The translations under genes were made by a program, and so were the position numbers. DNA of 23,963 bases from Acanthamoeba sp. SK_2022b. Its lineage: Eukaryota > Discosea > Longamoebia > Acanthamoebidae. The stretch lies in contig JANDJZ010000706.1 in the NCBI GenBank assembly GCA_027943245.1, forward strand, positions 1 through 23,963. The letters are read 5' to 3'. Of this stretch, positions 1 through 7,747 are shown in pieces; within the stretch, counting starts at the first letter, position 1, and the number at the start of each line of letters is the position of its first letter. The notes beneath the pieces were generated by a model. It ran no database searches and was not told the origin of the DNA. It saw only the letters and a list, made by a program, of their open reading frames with translations.

Positions 1-93
1 AAAAACAAAAAACAAAAAACAAAAAACAAAAAACAAAAAACAAAAAACAAAACAACAAAAAAACAAAAACAAAAAACAAAAAACAAAAAACAG
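1..93 (+). repeat. (A6C)n simple repeat next to the first visible exon
   Basis: About 90 bases are nearly pure AAAAAAC/AAAAAC units ending in CAG|GAG. I take this as the end of an intron, but it has no pyrimidine tract, which is odd for an acceptor. Frame 1 through it has no stop (Lys, Asn, Gln and Thr codons), so it could be coding. cDNA would decide. Confidence 0.7.
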
Positions 94-2163
94 GAGCGCC
101 AGAAGAAGTACGAGGAGGAGATGGCGGCGACGAGGCGCGAGGAGGAGGAGCGGCGGGAGCGCAACCGGCGCAGGATCGAGGCCATCAAGGAGGCGCGGGA
201 GCGCGAGGAGGCCGAGAAGGAGGAGAAGTACCGGCAGGAGCAGGAGGAGCAGCGGCGCGCGGAGCAGGAGAAGGCGGAGCGGCGGCGCCGGCGGGCGGAG
301 GAGCTGCAGGCCAAGCGGGAGGCCGAGGAGAAGCTGAAGGAGGAGCAGTTCCGGGAGGAGCAGGAGGAGCGGCGGCGGGAGGAGCAGGAGAAGCGGCAGC
401 GGCGGGAGGAGCGGCAGCGGCGCCTGCAGGAGCTGCGCGAGAAGGAGGAGGAGGAGCGGCAGAAGATATTCGAGGACGAGCAGGCGCTGGCGCAGCTGGA
501 GGAGGAGGAGCGGCGGGAGCGCAACCGGCGCAGGATCGAGGCCATCAAGGAGGCGCGGGAGCGCGAGGAGGCCGAGAAGGAGGAGCGGTACCGGCAGGAG
601 CAGGAGGAGCGCAAGCAGTGGGAGGAGGAGCAGGCGGAGAAGCGCCGGCGGCGCATGGCCGAGCTGGAGGCCAAGCGGGAGCGCGAGGAGCGGGAGAAGG
701 AGGAGGCCTTCCGCCGGGAGCTGGAGGAGCAGCGCAAGCGCGAGGAGGAGCAGCGCCTGGTGCGCGAGCGGAGGCGCCGGGAGCTGGAGGAGCGGCGGGA
801 GCGGGAGGAGGCGGAGCGGCAGGAGCAGTGGCAGCGCGAGCACGAGGCCACCAAGCGCGAGGAGGAGGAGCGGCGGGAGCGCAACCGGCGCAGGATCGAG
901 GCCATCAAGGAGGCGCGGGAGCGCGAGGAGGCCGAGAAGGAGGAGAAGTACCGGCAGGAGCAGGAGCAGGCGCGGCGCTCCACGCAGAAGGAGGAGGAGA
1001 AGCGGCGCCGGCGCCTGCTGGAGCTGGAGATGATCCGGGAGCGCGAGGAGAAGGAGAAGGAGGAGAAGTTCCGCGAGGAGCAGGAGGAGCTCAAGCGCCA
1101 GCAGGAGCTCGCCCGCGTCAAGGCCGAGAGCCGCCGCCGCGAGCTCGAGCTGCGCCGCGAGCTCGAGGAGAAGGAGAAGGAGGAGAAGTTCCGCCTCGAG
1201 CAGGAGGAGAAGCGCCGCTGGGAGGAGGAGAAGCGCGAGCGCGCCGAGCGCCGCCGCCGCGAGATCGAGGAGAAGCGCGAACGCGAGGAGCGCGAGCGCG
1301 AGGAGCAGTTCCGCCGCGAGCAGGAGGAGAAGCGCCGCCTCGAGGAGGAGGCCCGCGAGCGCGCCGAGCGCCGCCGCCGCGAGATCGAGGAGAAGCGCGA
1401 GCTCGAGGAGAAGGAGAAGGAGGCCGCCTTCCGCCGCGAGCAGGAGGAGAAGCGCCGCCTCGAGGAGGAGAAGCGCGAGAAGGCCGAGAAGCGCCGCCGC
1501 GAGATCGAGGAGATGCGCGAGCGCGAGGAGCAGGAGAAGCACGAGCGCTTCCTCATCGAGCAGGAGATGCGCGCCCTCGAGGAGCTCGAGAAGGAGGAGG
1601 CCCGCATCAGGCGCCTCGAGGAGATCGAGGAGCGCCGCGAGCTCGAGGAACTCGAGAAGCTCAAGCGCGCCCTCGCCGAGAAGGAGAGCCAGAAGCAGAG
1701 CCTCGAGGAGGAACGGTGCGGCGTGACCACCCTCCCCCCCCTTCCATGCCTCACACACGCTCTCTCTCTCTCTCTCTCCTGTCCTGATCGTGCTCCTCTT
1801 CCCCACCCAACAGACGCCGCAAGGAGGAGGAGAGGAAGAGGCTCGAGGGCGGAGCCATCCAGCCCCGCGAGCCCGTGCTGCCGCTCGCGGCGCTCAAGCA
1901 CAAGCCTCCCGGCACCAACCACGCCGAGCTCGAGGTGAGGCTCCTCCTCCCCAATCATCCCCCTCGCCGCGTTGCTGTCTTTCTCACTCTTTTTGTTTTG
2001 TTTTTTGTTTTTTGTTTTGTTTTGTTTTTTGTTTTGTTTTGTTTCTCAGTCGCACCTGGCCAACGCCGAGTTCGAGTCGGTCTTCAAGATGAACCGGGCC
2101 AAGTTCTACCAGCAGCCCAAGTGGAAGCGCGAGCAGCTCAAGAAGAACGTCGGTCTCTTCTAG
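94..2163 (+). CDS. Long E/R/K-rich helical protein with C-terminal villin headpiece (5' end missing)
   Basis: Exons as I read them are 94-1715, 1814-1934 and 2050-2163 (stop TAG), giving about 618 residues with the N-terminus outside the window. The first ~540 residues are almost only Glu, Arg, Lys, Gln and Leu in an i/i+4 charge pattern, which suggests a stable single alpha-helix or coiled-coil rod. The last ~60 residues match a complete villin headpiece: an N-lobe with LPLAALK and PPGTN...LE, then AEFESVFKMNRAKF, PKWKREQLKK and terminal GLF. Headpieces bind F-actin in villin, dematin and supervillin, so an actin-linked rod at the cortex or in bundles is inferred. Splices join in frame (gaacg|gtgcgg to cag|acgcc; gag|gtgagg to cag|tcgcac). 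ATG 121 is internal, because the frame stays open upstream. The headpiece call is firm; the upstream gene structure is unknown. Confidence 0.85.
140..970 (+). repeat. Three near-identical ~110-bp coding repeats spaced exactly 360 bp
   Basis: The blocks at about 140-250, 500-610 and 860-967 are almost identical in DNA, encoding RRERNRRRIEAIKEA and the following EREEAEKEE. Further along (about 1200-1530) a 120-bp period is visible, with agcgccgc... and gagatcgagg blocks recurring. The 360-bp spacing equals three 40-residue units. Synonymous identity implies recent duplication or gene conversion. Confidence 0.85.
1988..2047 (+). repeat. T-rich (TTTTGT)n tract in intron
   Basis: The intron at 1935-2049 ends in a run of TTTTG/TTTTTTG units leading straight to the CAG acceptor. 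It serves as an exaggerated pyrimidine tract and is roughly the complement in style of the A6C repeat before the first exon of the same gene. Confidence 0.7.
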
Positions 2164-2392
2164 GGCCCTCCAGCAGTATTTTTATTTATTTATTTATGAA
2201 TAATTAGAATTTGATTTTATGCGCACGCCGCAGCTTTTTTCTCTCCTCTTTGTTGTCGTCGTCCGTCGCGACAGCTGTTGTTGTAACCCTCCTACTCCCC
2301 CCCCCCCCCAACGCCCTTGTGTTCGATCGACGTCGGGTCGTTTACTTCATCACCACCAAGGTAGATGTGTTGTTATGTTTGGGGGGGGGGGG
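2164..2392. other. Convergent intergenic spacer with 3'-end signals
   Basis: This lies between the headpiece gene (+) and the FLSP-repeat gene (-), both ending here. It holds a (TTTA)n stretch with AATAATTAG at about 2180-2215, a C11-type run near 2300 and a G-run at 2381-2391. No gene is seen. Confidence 0.5.
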
Positions 2393-3703
2393 CTAGTAGG
2401 GAGAGCTGAATCGGTAATCGGCGGGACCGGAAGAGGAGGGGCTCAAAAAGGCTTGCTGGATGGGCGCGGGCTGGGGAAACACACGCGCGGACAAGGCCAC
2501 ACCAGCGTGAGCCCACACGATCTGCGCCCACAACAGGCCACGCAAAGAGCGAGGCCATGCAGCGCGCACTGAGAGGAGGGGGGGGGGGTGACACCCTACC
2601 TTGTTGCTCCCCCTGCTGGATCCCCACGACGGGGTGTCTTCGACCGACGTGGAGAAGGTGACACGCTTTCGCGTCGTCGAAGGCGGCTGCGGGAAGGCCG
2701 ACGATAGCCGCGTGGGCGACAGCAGAATGGACTGGTGTGGCGGCTGCTGCGGCTGTGGCTGCTGCGGTTGAGAGCGGGCAAAGGTGGACTCGGGAGAGAG
2801 GAAGCCGGGCTGCGGCGAGAGGAAGCCGAGCTGGGGGGATAGGAAGCCCGCCGGTTGAGGAGGCGAGAGGAGATGCGAAGACGACGAGGGGACGGGCGTG
2901 GCCACGGGGGCGTAGGGTTTGCCAAAAGACGCCGCTGCTGGCGGCGACTTGAGGAAGATCTGCTTGCCCGGCGTCGCCGTGATCGATCGTGTGGGCTCAG
3001 CTGGACATACAACCACCACAACACACAAGTCAACACACGCACCAGCACCACACGGTGTGCGGCGGGCGTTACCCTGTTGCGAGAGGAAGGGAGGCGTGGG
3101 GCTAGCAAAGGGAGCTGGCGCGCTGGCGGGCTTGGGCGCAGAGAACTCCTCTTGCACAGGGGCGGGTGGCTGGATGGGCAACACCGACGGGTCCTCCACA
3201 ATGTGCACGGGCACGTCGAACCGGTCGGCGTCGCGCGAGGGCGCACGCAGGGCCACGTACATGTCGAGCCCTTTGCCCGCACCTGCTGCGCTGCCGCGAG
3301 TCGTGCTGCTGGGGGTACTCGCCAGCGGAGACAAGGCTCCGTTGGGGCTGCGCAAGGGGGAGAGACCAGCGAAGGGCGAGGTGGGCGACGAAGCCCCAGT
3401 CGCGGCTTGGTTGAGGCGCTGCAGCTTGGGGATAATCGTCTCTGGGCCATCTGCATGTTGATGAATCGCCCCAATCAGTTTGCATCCAAGATTTGGCGCA
3501 TGCGAAGTAGCCATACCACCCAATCGTCGGTCCACGGTGGTGGGCACTACCCACGGAGTAGAGGAGATTTTGATGCGAATTGTCTGCTCAGACTTTTCGG
3601 GCGGCACATCGCGGTGTGTTGTTGTGCTACCCGCCAGATCTTCAAAGAACTGCTGTGCAAGAGTCCTGTTGATGCCGCTTGCTTCCTCCATCTCCCCCAG
3701 CAT
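2393..3703 (-). CDS. Pro/Ser-rich protein with FLSP repeats, S/T-P sites and a PP1-docking motif
   Basis: I do not recognise the family. Exons in transcript order are 3703-3073, 3000-2600 and 2470-2393 (369 aa); introns of 72 and 129 bp are multiples of three, so unspliced RNA stays open. A third possible in-frame 66-bp intron (3516-3451, gtatgg...atgcag) would shorten it to 347 aa. Visible features are an acidic N-terminus, many SP/TP sites (SPTSP, LSPLRSP, ASTP) that look like proline-directed kinase targets, a series of FLSP motifs (FLSPQLG, FLSPQPG, FLSPES) that resumes after the last splice, and RKRVTFS, a textbook RVxF docking site for protein phosphatase 1. The protein is mostly disordered. 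A cell-cycle phosphoprotein role is inferred, helped by the adjacent E2F-type site. Confidence 0.65.
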   Translation of the reverse strand: MLGEMEEASGINRTLAQQFFEDLAGSTTTHRDVPPEKSEQTIRIKISSTPWVVPTTVDRRLGGMATSHAPNLGCKLIGAIHQHADGPETIIPKLQRLNQAATGASSPTSPFAGLSPLRSPNGALSPLASTPSSTTRGSAAGAGKGLDMYVALRAPSRDADRFDVPVHIVEDPSVLPIQPPAPVQEEFSAPKPASAPAPFASPTPPFLSQQGNARRTPCGAGACVDLCVVVVVCPAEPTRSITATPGKQIFLKSPPAAASFGKPYAPVATPVPSSSSHLLSPPQPAGFLSPQLGFLSPQPGFLSPESTFARSQPQQPQPQQPPHQSILLSPTRLSSAFPQPPSTTRKRVTFSTSVEDTPSWGSSRGSNKVGCHPPPLLSVRAAWPRSLRGLLWAQIVWAHAGVALSARVFPQPAPIQQAFLSPSSSGPADYRFSSPY

Positions 3704-3715
3704 CGATGTGAAAAA

Positions 3716-3728
3716 TTTGGCGCGAAAA
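3716..3728 (-). promoter_or_regulatory. Palindromic E2F/DP-type site
   Basis: TTTGGCGCGAAAA matches the E2F consensus (TTTSSCGC) on both strands. It sits 13 bp upstream of the start codon of the minus-strand FLSP gene and about 180 bp upstream of the divergent reductase gene, so it could serve the S/T-P-rich gene in G1/S expression. Binding is inferred. Confidence 0.5.
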
Positions 3729-3910
3729 CGCTCTAATTCGTGGAGTATTTCACTTTTCGAACGAATTTCGTTGAGGCCACCGAGCTGTTTTTCCTAGTGG
3801 TTTTCTTTTCTAGAGCCCACCAATCGGTTGCCGCCAGAAAACCTCTACGCCAACTTGCGGCAAGTAGATCTTCGTCGAGTTGGGTTGTGCAGTTACTTAC
3901 CAAGAAGAAG

Positions 3911-5159
3911 ATGGCGACGGAGAAGGTTGTGCTGGTGACTGGAGCTTCGGGTTTCATTGCGGGTAGTGTGGTGCAGCTGCTCCTCGAGCGAGGGTACCGA
4001 GTGCGCGGCACCGTGCGCAGCCTCGCCGACGAGACCAAGGTGCGCCACCTGCGCGAGCTCTTCCCTGCCCTTCAGCTCTTCGAAGCCGATCTACTCAGCG
4101 AGGGCAGCTTCGACGAGGCTTGCAAAGGTTCCCCCTCAAACACAATTTCTGTTCATTTTATTATGATTTTTATTAGGCTGATTTCATCCGATTGTAGGGG
4201 CCGACTACGTTCTGCACACGGCGTCGCCCTTCCAGATGACCGTAAGCGATCCTCAAAAGGACCTCGTCGACCCGGCCCTCAAGGGCACCCTCAACGTGTT
4301 GCACGCGGCCGCCAGAGCGGGCACCGTCAAGCGGGTGGTGGTCACCTCCTCGTGCGCCGCGATTGCCTGGCAGGCTACCCCGCCCGACGACAAGGTTTGC
4401 CTCCCCTCCCTCTCACCACGCGCGTGGCTCACTCCTGACCAAAGGCGACATCATCATCGATGTCATCATCATTCGTCATCCACCACCACCATCACCACCA
4501 CCACCGCTGCAGGTGTGGACCGAAGAGGACTGGAACGAGGACTCCACGCTGGAGAATGCGCCCTACAGGCTGAGCAAGACCCTGGCCGAGCGCGCCGCGT
4601 GGAAGTTCGTGAACGAGGGCGAGGGCAGGGGCAAGTTCGACCTCGCCGTCATCAACCCGTCGTTCGTCCTGGGCCCGCCCCTCTCCGCGCGCACCGACAG
4701 CGAGAGCGTGCGCGCCGTCAAGGGCTTCCTCTCCGGCGCCACCAAGGAGCAGGGCGGCTGCCGCCCCTCGTGCTTTGGCTGCGTAGTGCGTCCACCCGCC
4801 CCGCGACGCCTGTTCCCCCCCCCCTCTCGACTGATGGGCGTTGGTCGTCGCAGGACGTGCGTGACGTGGCGCTGGCGCACGTCGTGGCCATGGAGAAGCC
4901 CGAAGCCGGCGGCCACAGGTTCATCGCGTCGTCGCCGGCGGGCATCTCGCACCTGGAGCTGGTGGAGATGCTGCGCGCCGACCCAGAGCTGGCGGCGTTC
5001 CGCGACCGTCTGCCCACGAGCGAGGTAGCGCCCGTGGCCCACCGGCCCAAGTACAGCCGCAGCAAGGCCGAGCAGCAGCTGGGCATCACCTTCACGCCCA
5101 TCGAAAAGTCCGTCACGGACATGGCCAAGGCCCTCGTCTCTCTCGGGCTCGTGCAGTAG
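3911..5159 (+). CDS. NAD(P)-dependent epimerase/reductase, dihydroflavonol/cinnamoyl-CoA reductase type
   Basis: Exons 3911-4127, 4198-4394, 4513-4785 and 4854-5159 give 330 aa, the usual size for extended short-chain dehydrogenases of the DFR/CCR/GRE2 group. The N-terminal Rossmann motif TGASGFIAG is at residues 10-18, the catalytic Ser is in VVTSSCAAI (about 123-124), and the YRLSK dyad is Tyr156/Lys160. [11 protein letters not shown], then [10 protein letters not shown] after the last splice, are further family blocks. These enzymes reduce a carbonyl using NADPH in the cytosol; the substrate cannot be told from sequence. The third donor may be 3 bp earlier, but GTGCGT at 4786 restores the usual V-DVRDVA. 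ATG follows AAGAAG. It is divergent from the FLSP gene and convergent with the methyltransferase. Confidence 0.9.
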
Positions 5160-5265
5160 AGCCCCCCCCCCTCCCTCTACTACAACAACAACTCTGCTGG
5201 TGGCCCGCAAAAATAAAAATAAAAATATTTTTTTAATAAAAAACCAAAAAAGAAATGGATGAGCA
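5160..5265. other. Shared A+T-rich 3' region of convergent genes
   Basis: After the reductase stop comes a C-run and then an AAAAATAAAAATAAAAAT stretch with a later TTTAATAAAA, giving AATAAA signals for the plus-strand transcript. The minus-strand methyltransferase stop lies only ~100 bp away, so the 3' UTRs probably overlap. Confidence 0.5.
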
Positions 5266-6357
5266 TCATTCAAGAGTGGGGGCGACATCGGAGGCTGGGG
5301 GCAGGGAGTTGAGCAGGGTGTGGGTGATGGCCACGTTGCCGCCGGCGTCGCGGAGGTGGTGGATCGTGAAGCCTGCCCGCTCCATCTTCTCGAAGAAGAC
5401 GGGCGTGCTCTTCAGCCGCCGCGCCACGTTCAGCAGGAACACCGGGCACCGGTACTCGGTGCCCTCCACCACCAGCCCGGCGGCCTCGCCGCCACGGGCG
5501 AGCTTGGCCCCGTGGGCGTGGCGGAAGATCTGCTCGAGGGACTGCACCAGGTTGTCGTACTGCTCGGCGTAGAGCAGGATGTCCGACGCCACCACCACGT
5601 CCACGTCGTGTCCTGGACATGACATCGCGACTCGCCGCCATCAGGGCCCGTCGACCACCCACGCGGAGAGAGCGGGGAGAGGGGGGGGGGGCGCACGGGA
5701 GTCGCCGATGGCGGCAAAGTGGGAGCGGAGGAGGTCGAAGGGGAACGGAGTGCCCCATGTGTGGGGCAGATGGTAGTGGGGCACGTCGTTGAGGCGGCAG
5801 TTGTGCGCGATGTTCTCCTCGATCGCCGGTTCGTCGTAGTCGCTGCTCACCACATGCCAGCCCTTGCGCCGCAGGATCGACAGAATTCCTGCACGCACGC
5901 ACGCACATGCGCGCGCGCGCGCTCAGCATGCTCGTGCGGCTAGCGGGAGCGCGCGCGCGCGGCGGGCAGCGGCACCTGTGCCGGAGCCCAGCTCGAGAAG
6001 CCGCGGAGAGGGAGCGCCGGACGGAGGGCCCGACGAGAGGAGCGCGGCAAGACGGCCGCCGTTGGGCCAGACGTAGGCGGCGTTGGTGGCGCTGTAGCCC
6101 AGCTCTCGCACCTCGAGGCTCTGCATATAATTTTTAAATATAAATAAATATAAATAAATATAAATATAAATCAGGTAATTGTTTGTCGCGGTCGGCACCA
6201 TGTCCGCAAAGAGGAAGGACTTTTGCTGGCCGAGGCGGGCTTCCTCCTCGACTTCCTGCGCGGAGAGGAGATCGTCGTCGCTGTCATCGTCGTGCGCAAA
6301 CAATCCACCTCCCAGCACAATCGGAGGATCAAAGTCCTCTCGTGTGTTGCTCGCCAT
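5266..6357 (-). CDS. METTL21-like (Methyltransf_16) protein lysine methyltransferase
   Basis: Exons in transcript order are 6357-6199, 6120-5976, 5888-5697 and 5612-5266, giving 280 aa with phases that join cleanly. The Asp-rich N-terminal segment (DDDSDDD) is followed by VWPNG (about 70-74), SAM-binding motif I LELGSGTG (95-102), the acidic post-I residue in VVSSDYDE (Asp118), and post-II DVVVASDILLY with the (D/E)-x-x-Y-like element. This is the family-16 methyltransferase pattern (METTL21, FAM86, METTL23), enzymes that methylate lysines on chaperones and elongation factors. The exact substrate is not inferable. An intron splits the last Gly codon of motif I. The first donor (ATG|GTGCCG) is the least certain; its A+T-rich intron carries ATAAATA repeats. 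Confidence 0.82.
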
Positions 6358-6411
6358 CTTTTTGCTATTTTGTTTCTTTTTGTTTTTCCTTGTTTATTAA
6401 GAAATAGCGTG

Positions 6412-6970
6412 GACGGAGAGCGATACCGTGGCTCGTGCCCATCGTCCGCAAGCAGATGGAGTCCCTCTTCCCCACCGTCAGGCACAAGCTGGGCGCCGCG
6501 CTGGTCGAGTGGCACCCGTCCGACGCCTCGGCGCACGCCATTCTCGTGCCATGGCGCGGGGTGTTCGACGCCGGCAGTATATGGAGGCCCAGAGACATCC
6601 TGCCTGCGGGAGCTCGTCATCAACCCGCTGCAGCAGAACCTCGAGCCCATTCAACTGGGTGATGTCGTGGGTGGACATGATCTCGCCAGCCAACTGTGTC
6701 CCTAGCTCCTCGAGGTGGAGTTCTTCCCCAATCAAGTGGTTCGCCGTCCTCAACAACTGGCTCTCCTCGGCGGCGGCTCCCCAACTTTGAAGAGGTGCAC
6801 CTCAAAGGTGCGCGGCTCACTCCCCTTCGCACCTCCTCTTCGCCGCTTCAACCCTGACTTGGAAAGTTTGGCGGTGTCGCGTCGACAAGGAACTACCTCC
6901 CGTTTCAGGCTCCCCAGCCGACAAGTGGGTTCCCATCAGCTTTGATGAGCTTGTGATGCGCGATCGTTAG
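6412..6970 (+). pseudogene. Decayed fragment of a TFIP11/STIP (tuftelin-interacting protein 11) gene
   Basis: Pieces in different frames match the C-terminal GCFC region of the G-patch splicing factor TFIP11. They are PWLVPIVRKQMESLF...HKLGAALVEWHPSDASAHAI and PWRGVF (to ~6580), LRELVINPLQQNLEPIQL (~6606-6659), FNWVMSWVDMISPA, LLEVEFFP, KWFAVLNNWLSSAAAP, NFEEVH, and a C-terminal ADKWVPISFDELV ending in TAG at 6968-6970. At least five frame changes separate them, none at plausible splice sites, and material between NFEEVH (~6800) and ADKW (6917) is largely missing. The G-patch half is absent. TFIP11 acts in lariat release, so an intact copy should exist elsewhere. The fragment begins about 55 bp from the methyltransferase start codon. 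Non-functional status is inferred from the frame breaks. Confidence 0.8.
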
Positions 6971-7076
6971 AACAGAGGGACAACGAAAATGGAGATGAAC
7001 ACCAAATATGCGTATGCGCTTATCGACTTTTTTTCACCAAACTTGGTCGTGGCCCTAAGCAGGAGGCCTATATTAG

Positions 7077-7110
7077 GTTTCTGCGCCGCATTCCTTACCG
7101 GCGCAGAAAC
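7077..7110. repeat. Perfect 12-bp inverted repeat with 10-base loop
   Basis: GTTTCTGCGCCG at 7077-7088 is repeated in reverse complement as CGGCGCAGAAAC at 7099-7110, around the loop CATTCCTTAC. It lies outside any gene I can support. Confidence 0.85.
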
Positions 7111-7687
7111 GTGGCGCCTGGATCATGATGAAGAGCTGAGCTCGGACCAGTTCAAGTGGAGGCTATTCTATCTCGGCTTGTCAGCCGCGTTATTGCTACT
7201 TGAATGAATGACAATGTAACAATCAAAACAGTTACGAAAAACGATCGAACCAAGGCGGTCTCATCTCACCAACCCTGGGCGTCCCTTCATGTTGAGGCTG
7301 AGGAGGATCTTCCCCTCCACAACCCACTCCATCTCTTCTCCAGTCCTTGGTTCCTCAGCCTCTCCCCTGAGGCGGGCTTCACCTTGGACCTTTGAAGTTG
7401 ATGTTGTGGGAGAGGTCGTTCTGTGACCTCAACCTTGGACCAACATTTCAGTAAGCTCCAGAGCTGCCTCGATGAGGCCCTGGAACGCACAAGCAGCCTT
7501 GAGTGGGTTTTCTCCCCAACCACTTGCACATCCCAGGGCTGCACGCGAGCCGTCCCTTGGTTCTTGTCAATAATAACATGATCCGCCCCTATTTAAAGGT
7601 CCAGAATGGTCAGTCGACCATGAGTGTGGGATGTATGACGTCAGCAGAGGGTTGGCGCCATGCTTGCTCGAAAGGTCTCCCACCACA

Positions 7688-7722
7688 AACGAAACCAAAC
7701 GAAACGAAACGAAACCAAACGA
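7688..7722 (+). repeat. (CGAAAC/CAAAC)n simple repeat
   Basis: A run of AAACGAAAC and AAACCAAAC units lies just downstream of the CLU-like pseudogene on its strand. Confidence 0.7.
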
Positions 7723-7747
7723 CAATGCTATAATAGTAAAATTTTAC

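Larger units (their letters stand above)
6971..7747. other. Gene-free interval between two pseudogenes
   Basis: Short open frames on both strands (for example 6989-7207 + and 7287-7544 -) show no recognisable motif, splice pattern or codon bias. The interval holds a perfect hairpin at 7077-7110 and a CGAAAC/CAAAC simple repeat at about 7688-7722. It probably contains further degraded sequence. Confidence 0.5.

Noticed and set aside
618..1787. Long Gly/Ala/Arg-rich open frame on the plus strand overlapping the helical rod gene
   Set aside because: It is the shifted frame of a low-complexity E/R/K exon; it has no motif, and the in-frame product continues into a headpiece through good splice sites.
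7125..7140. Possible C/D snoRNA (ATGATGA box C with CTGA nearby)
   Set aside because: The boxes are only a few bases apart instead of ~60-80, and no terminal stem or guide arrangement is visible.
6989..7207. 72-aa open frame with a hydrophobic C-terminus
   Set aside because: It lies between pseudogenes, shows no codon bias or homology, and overlaps the hairpin.
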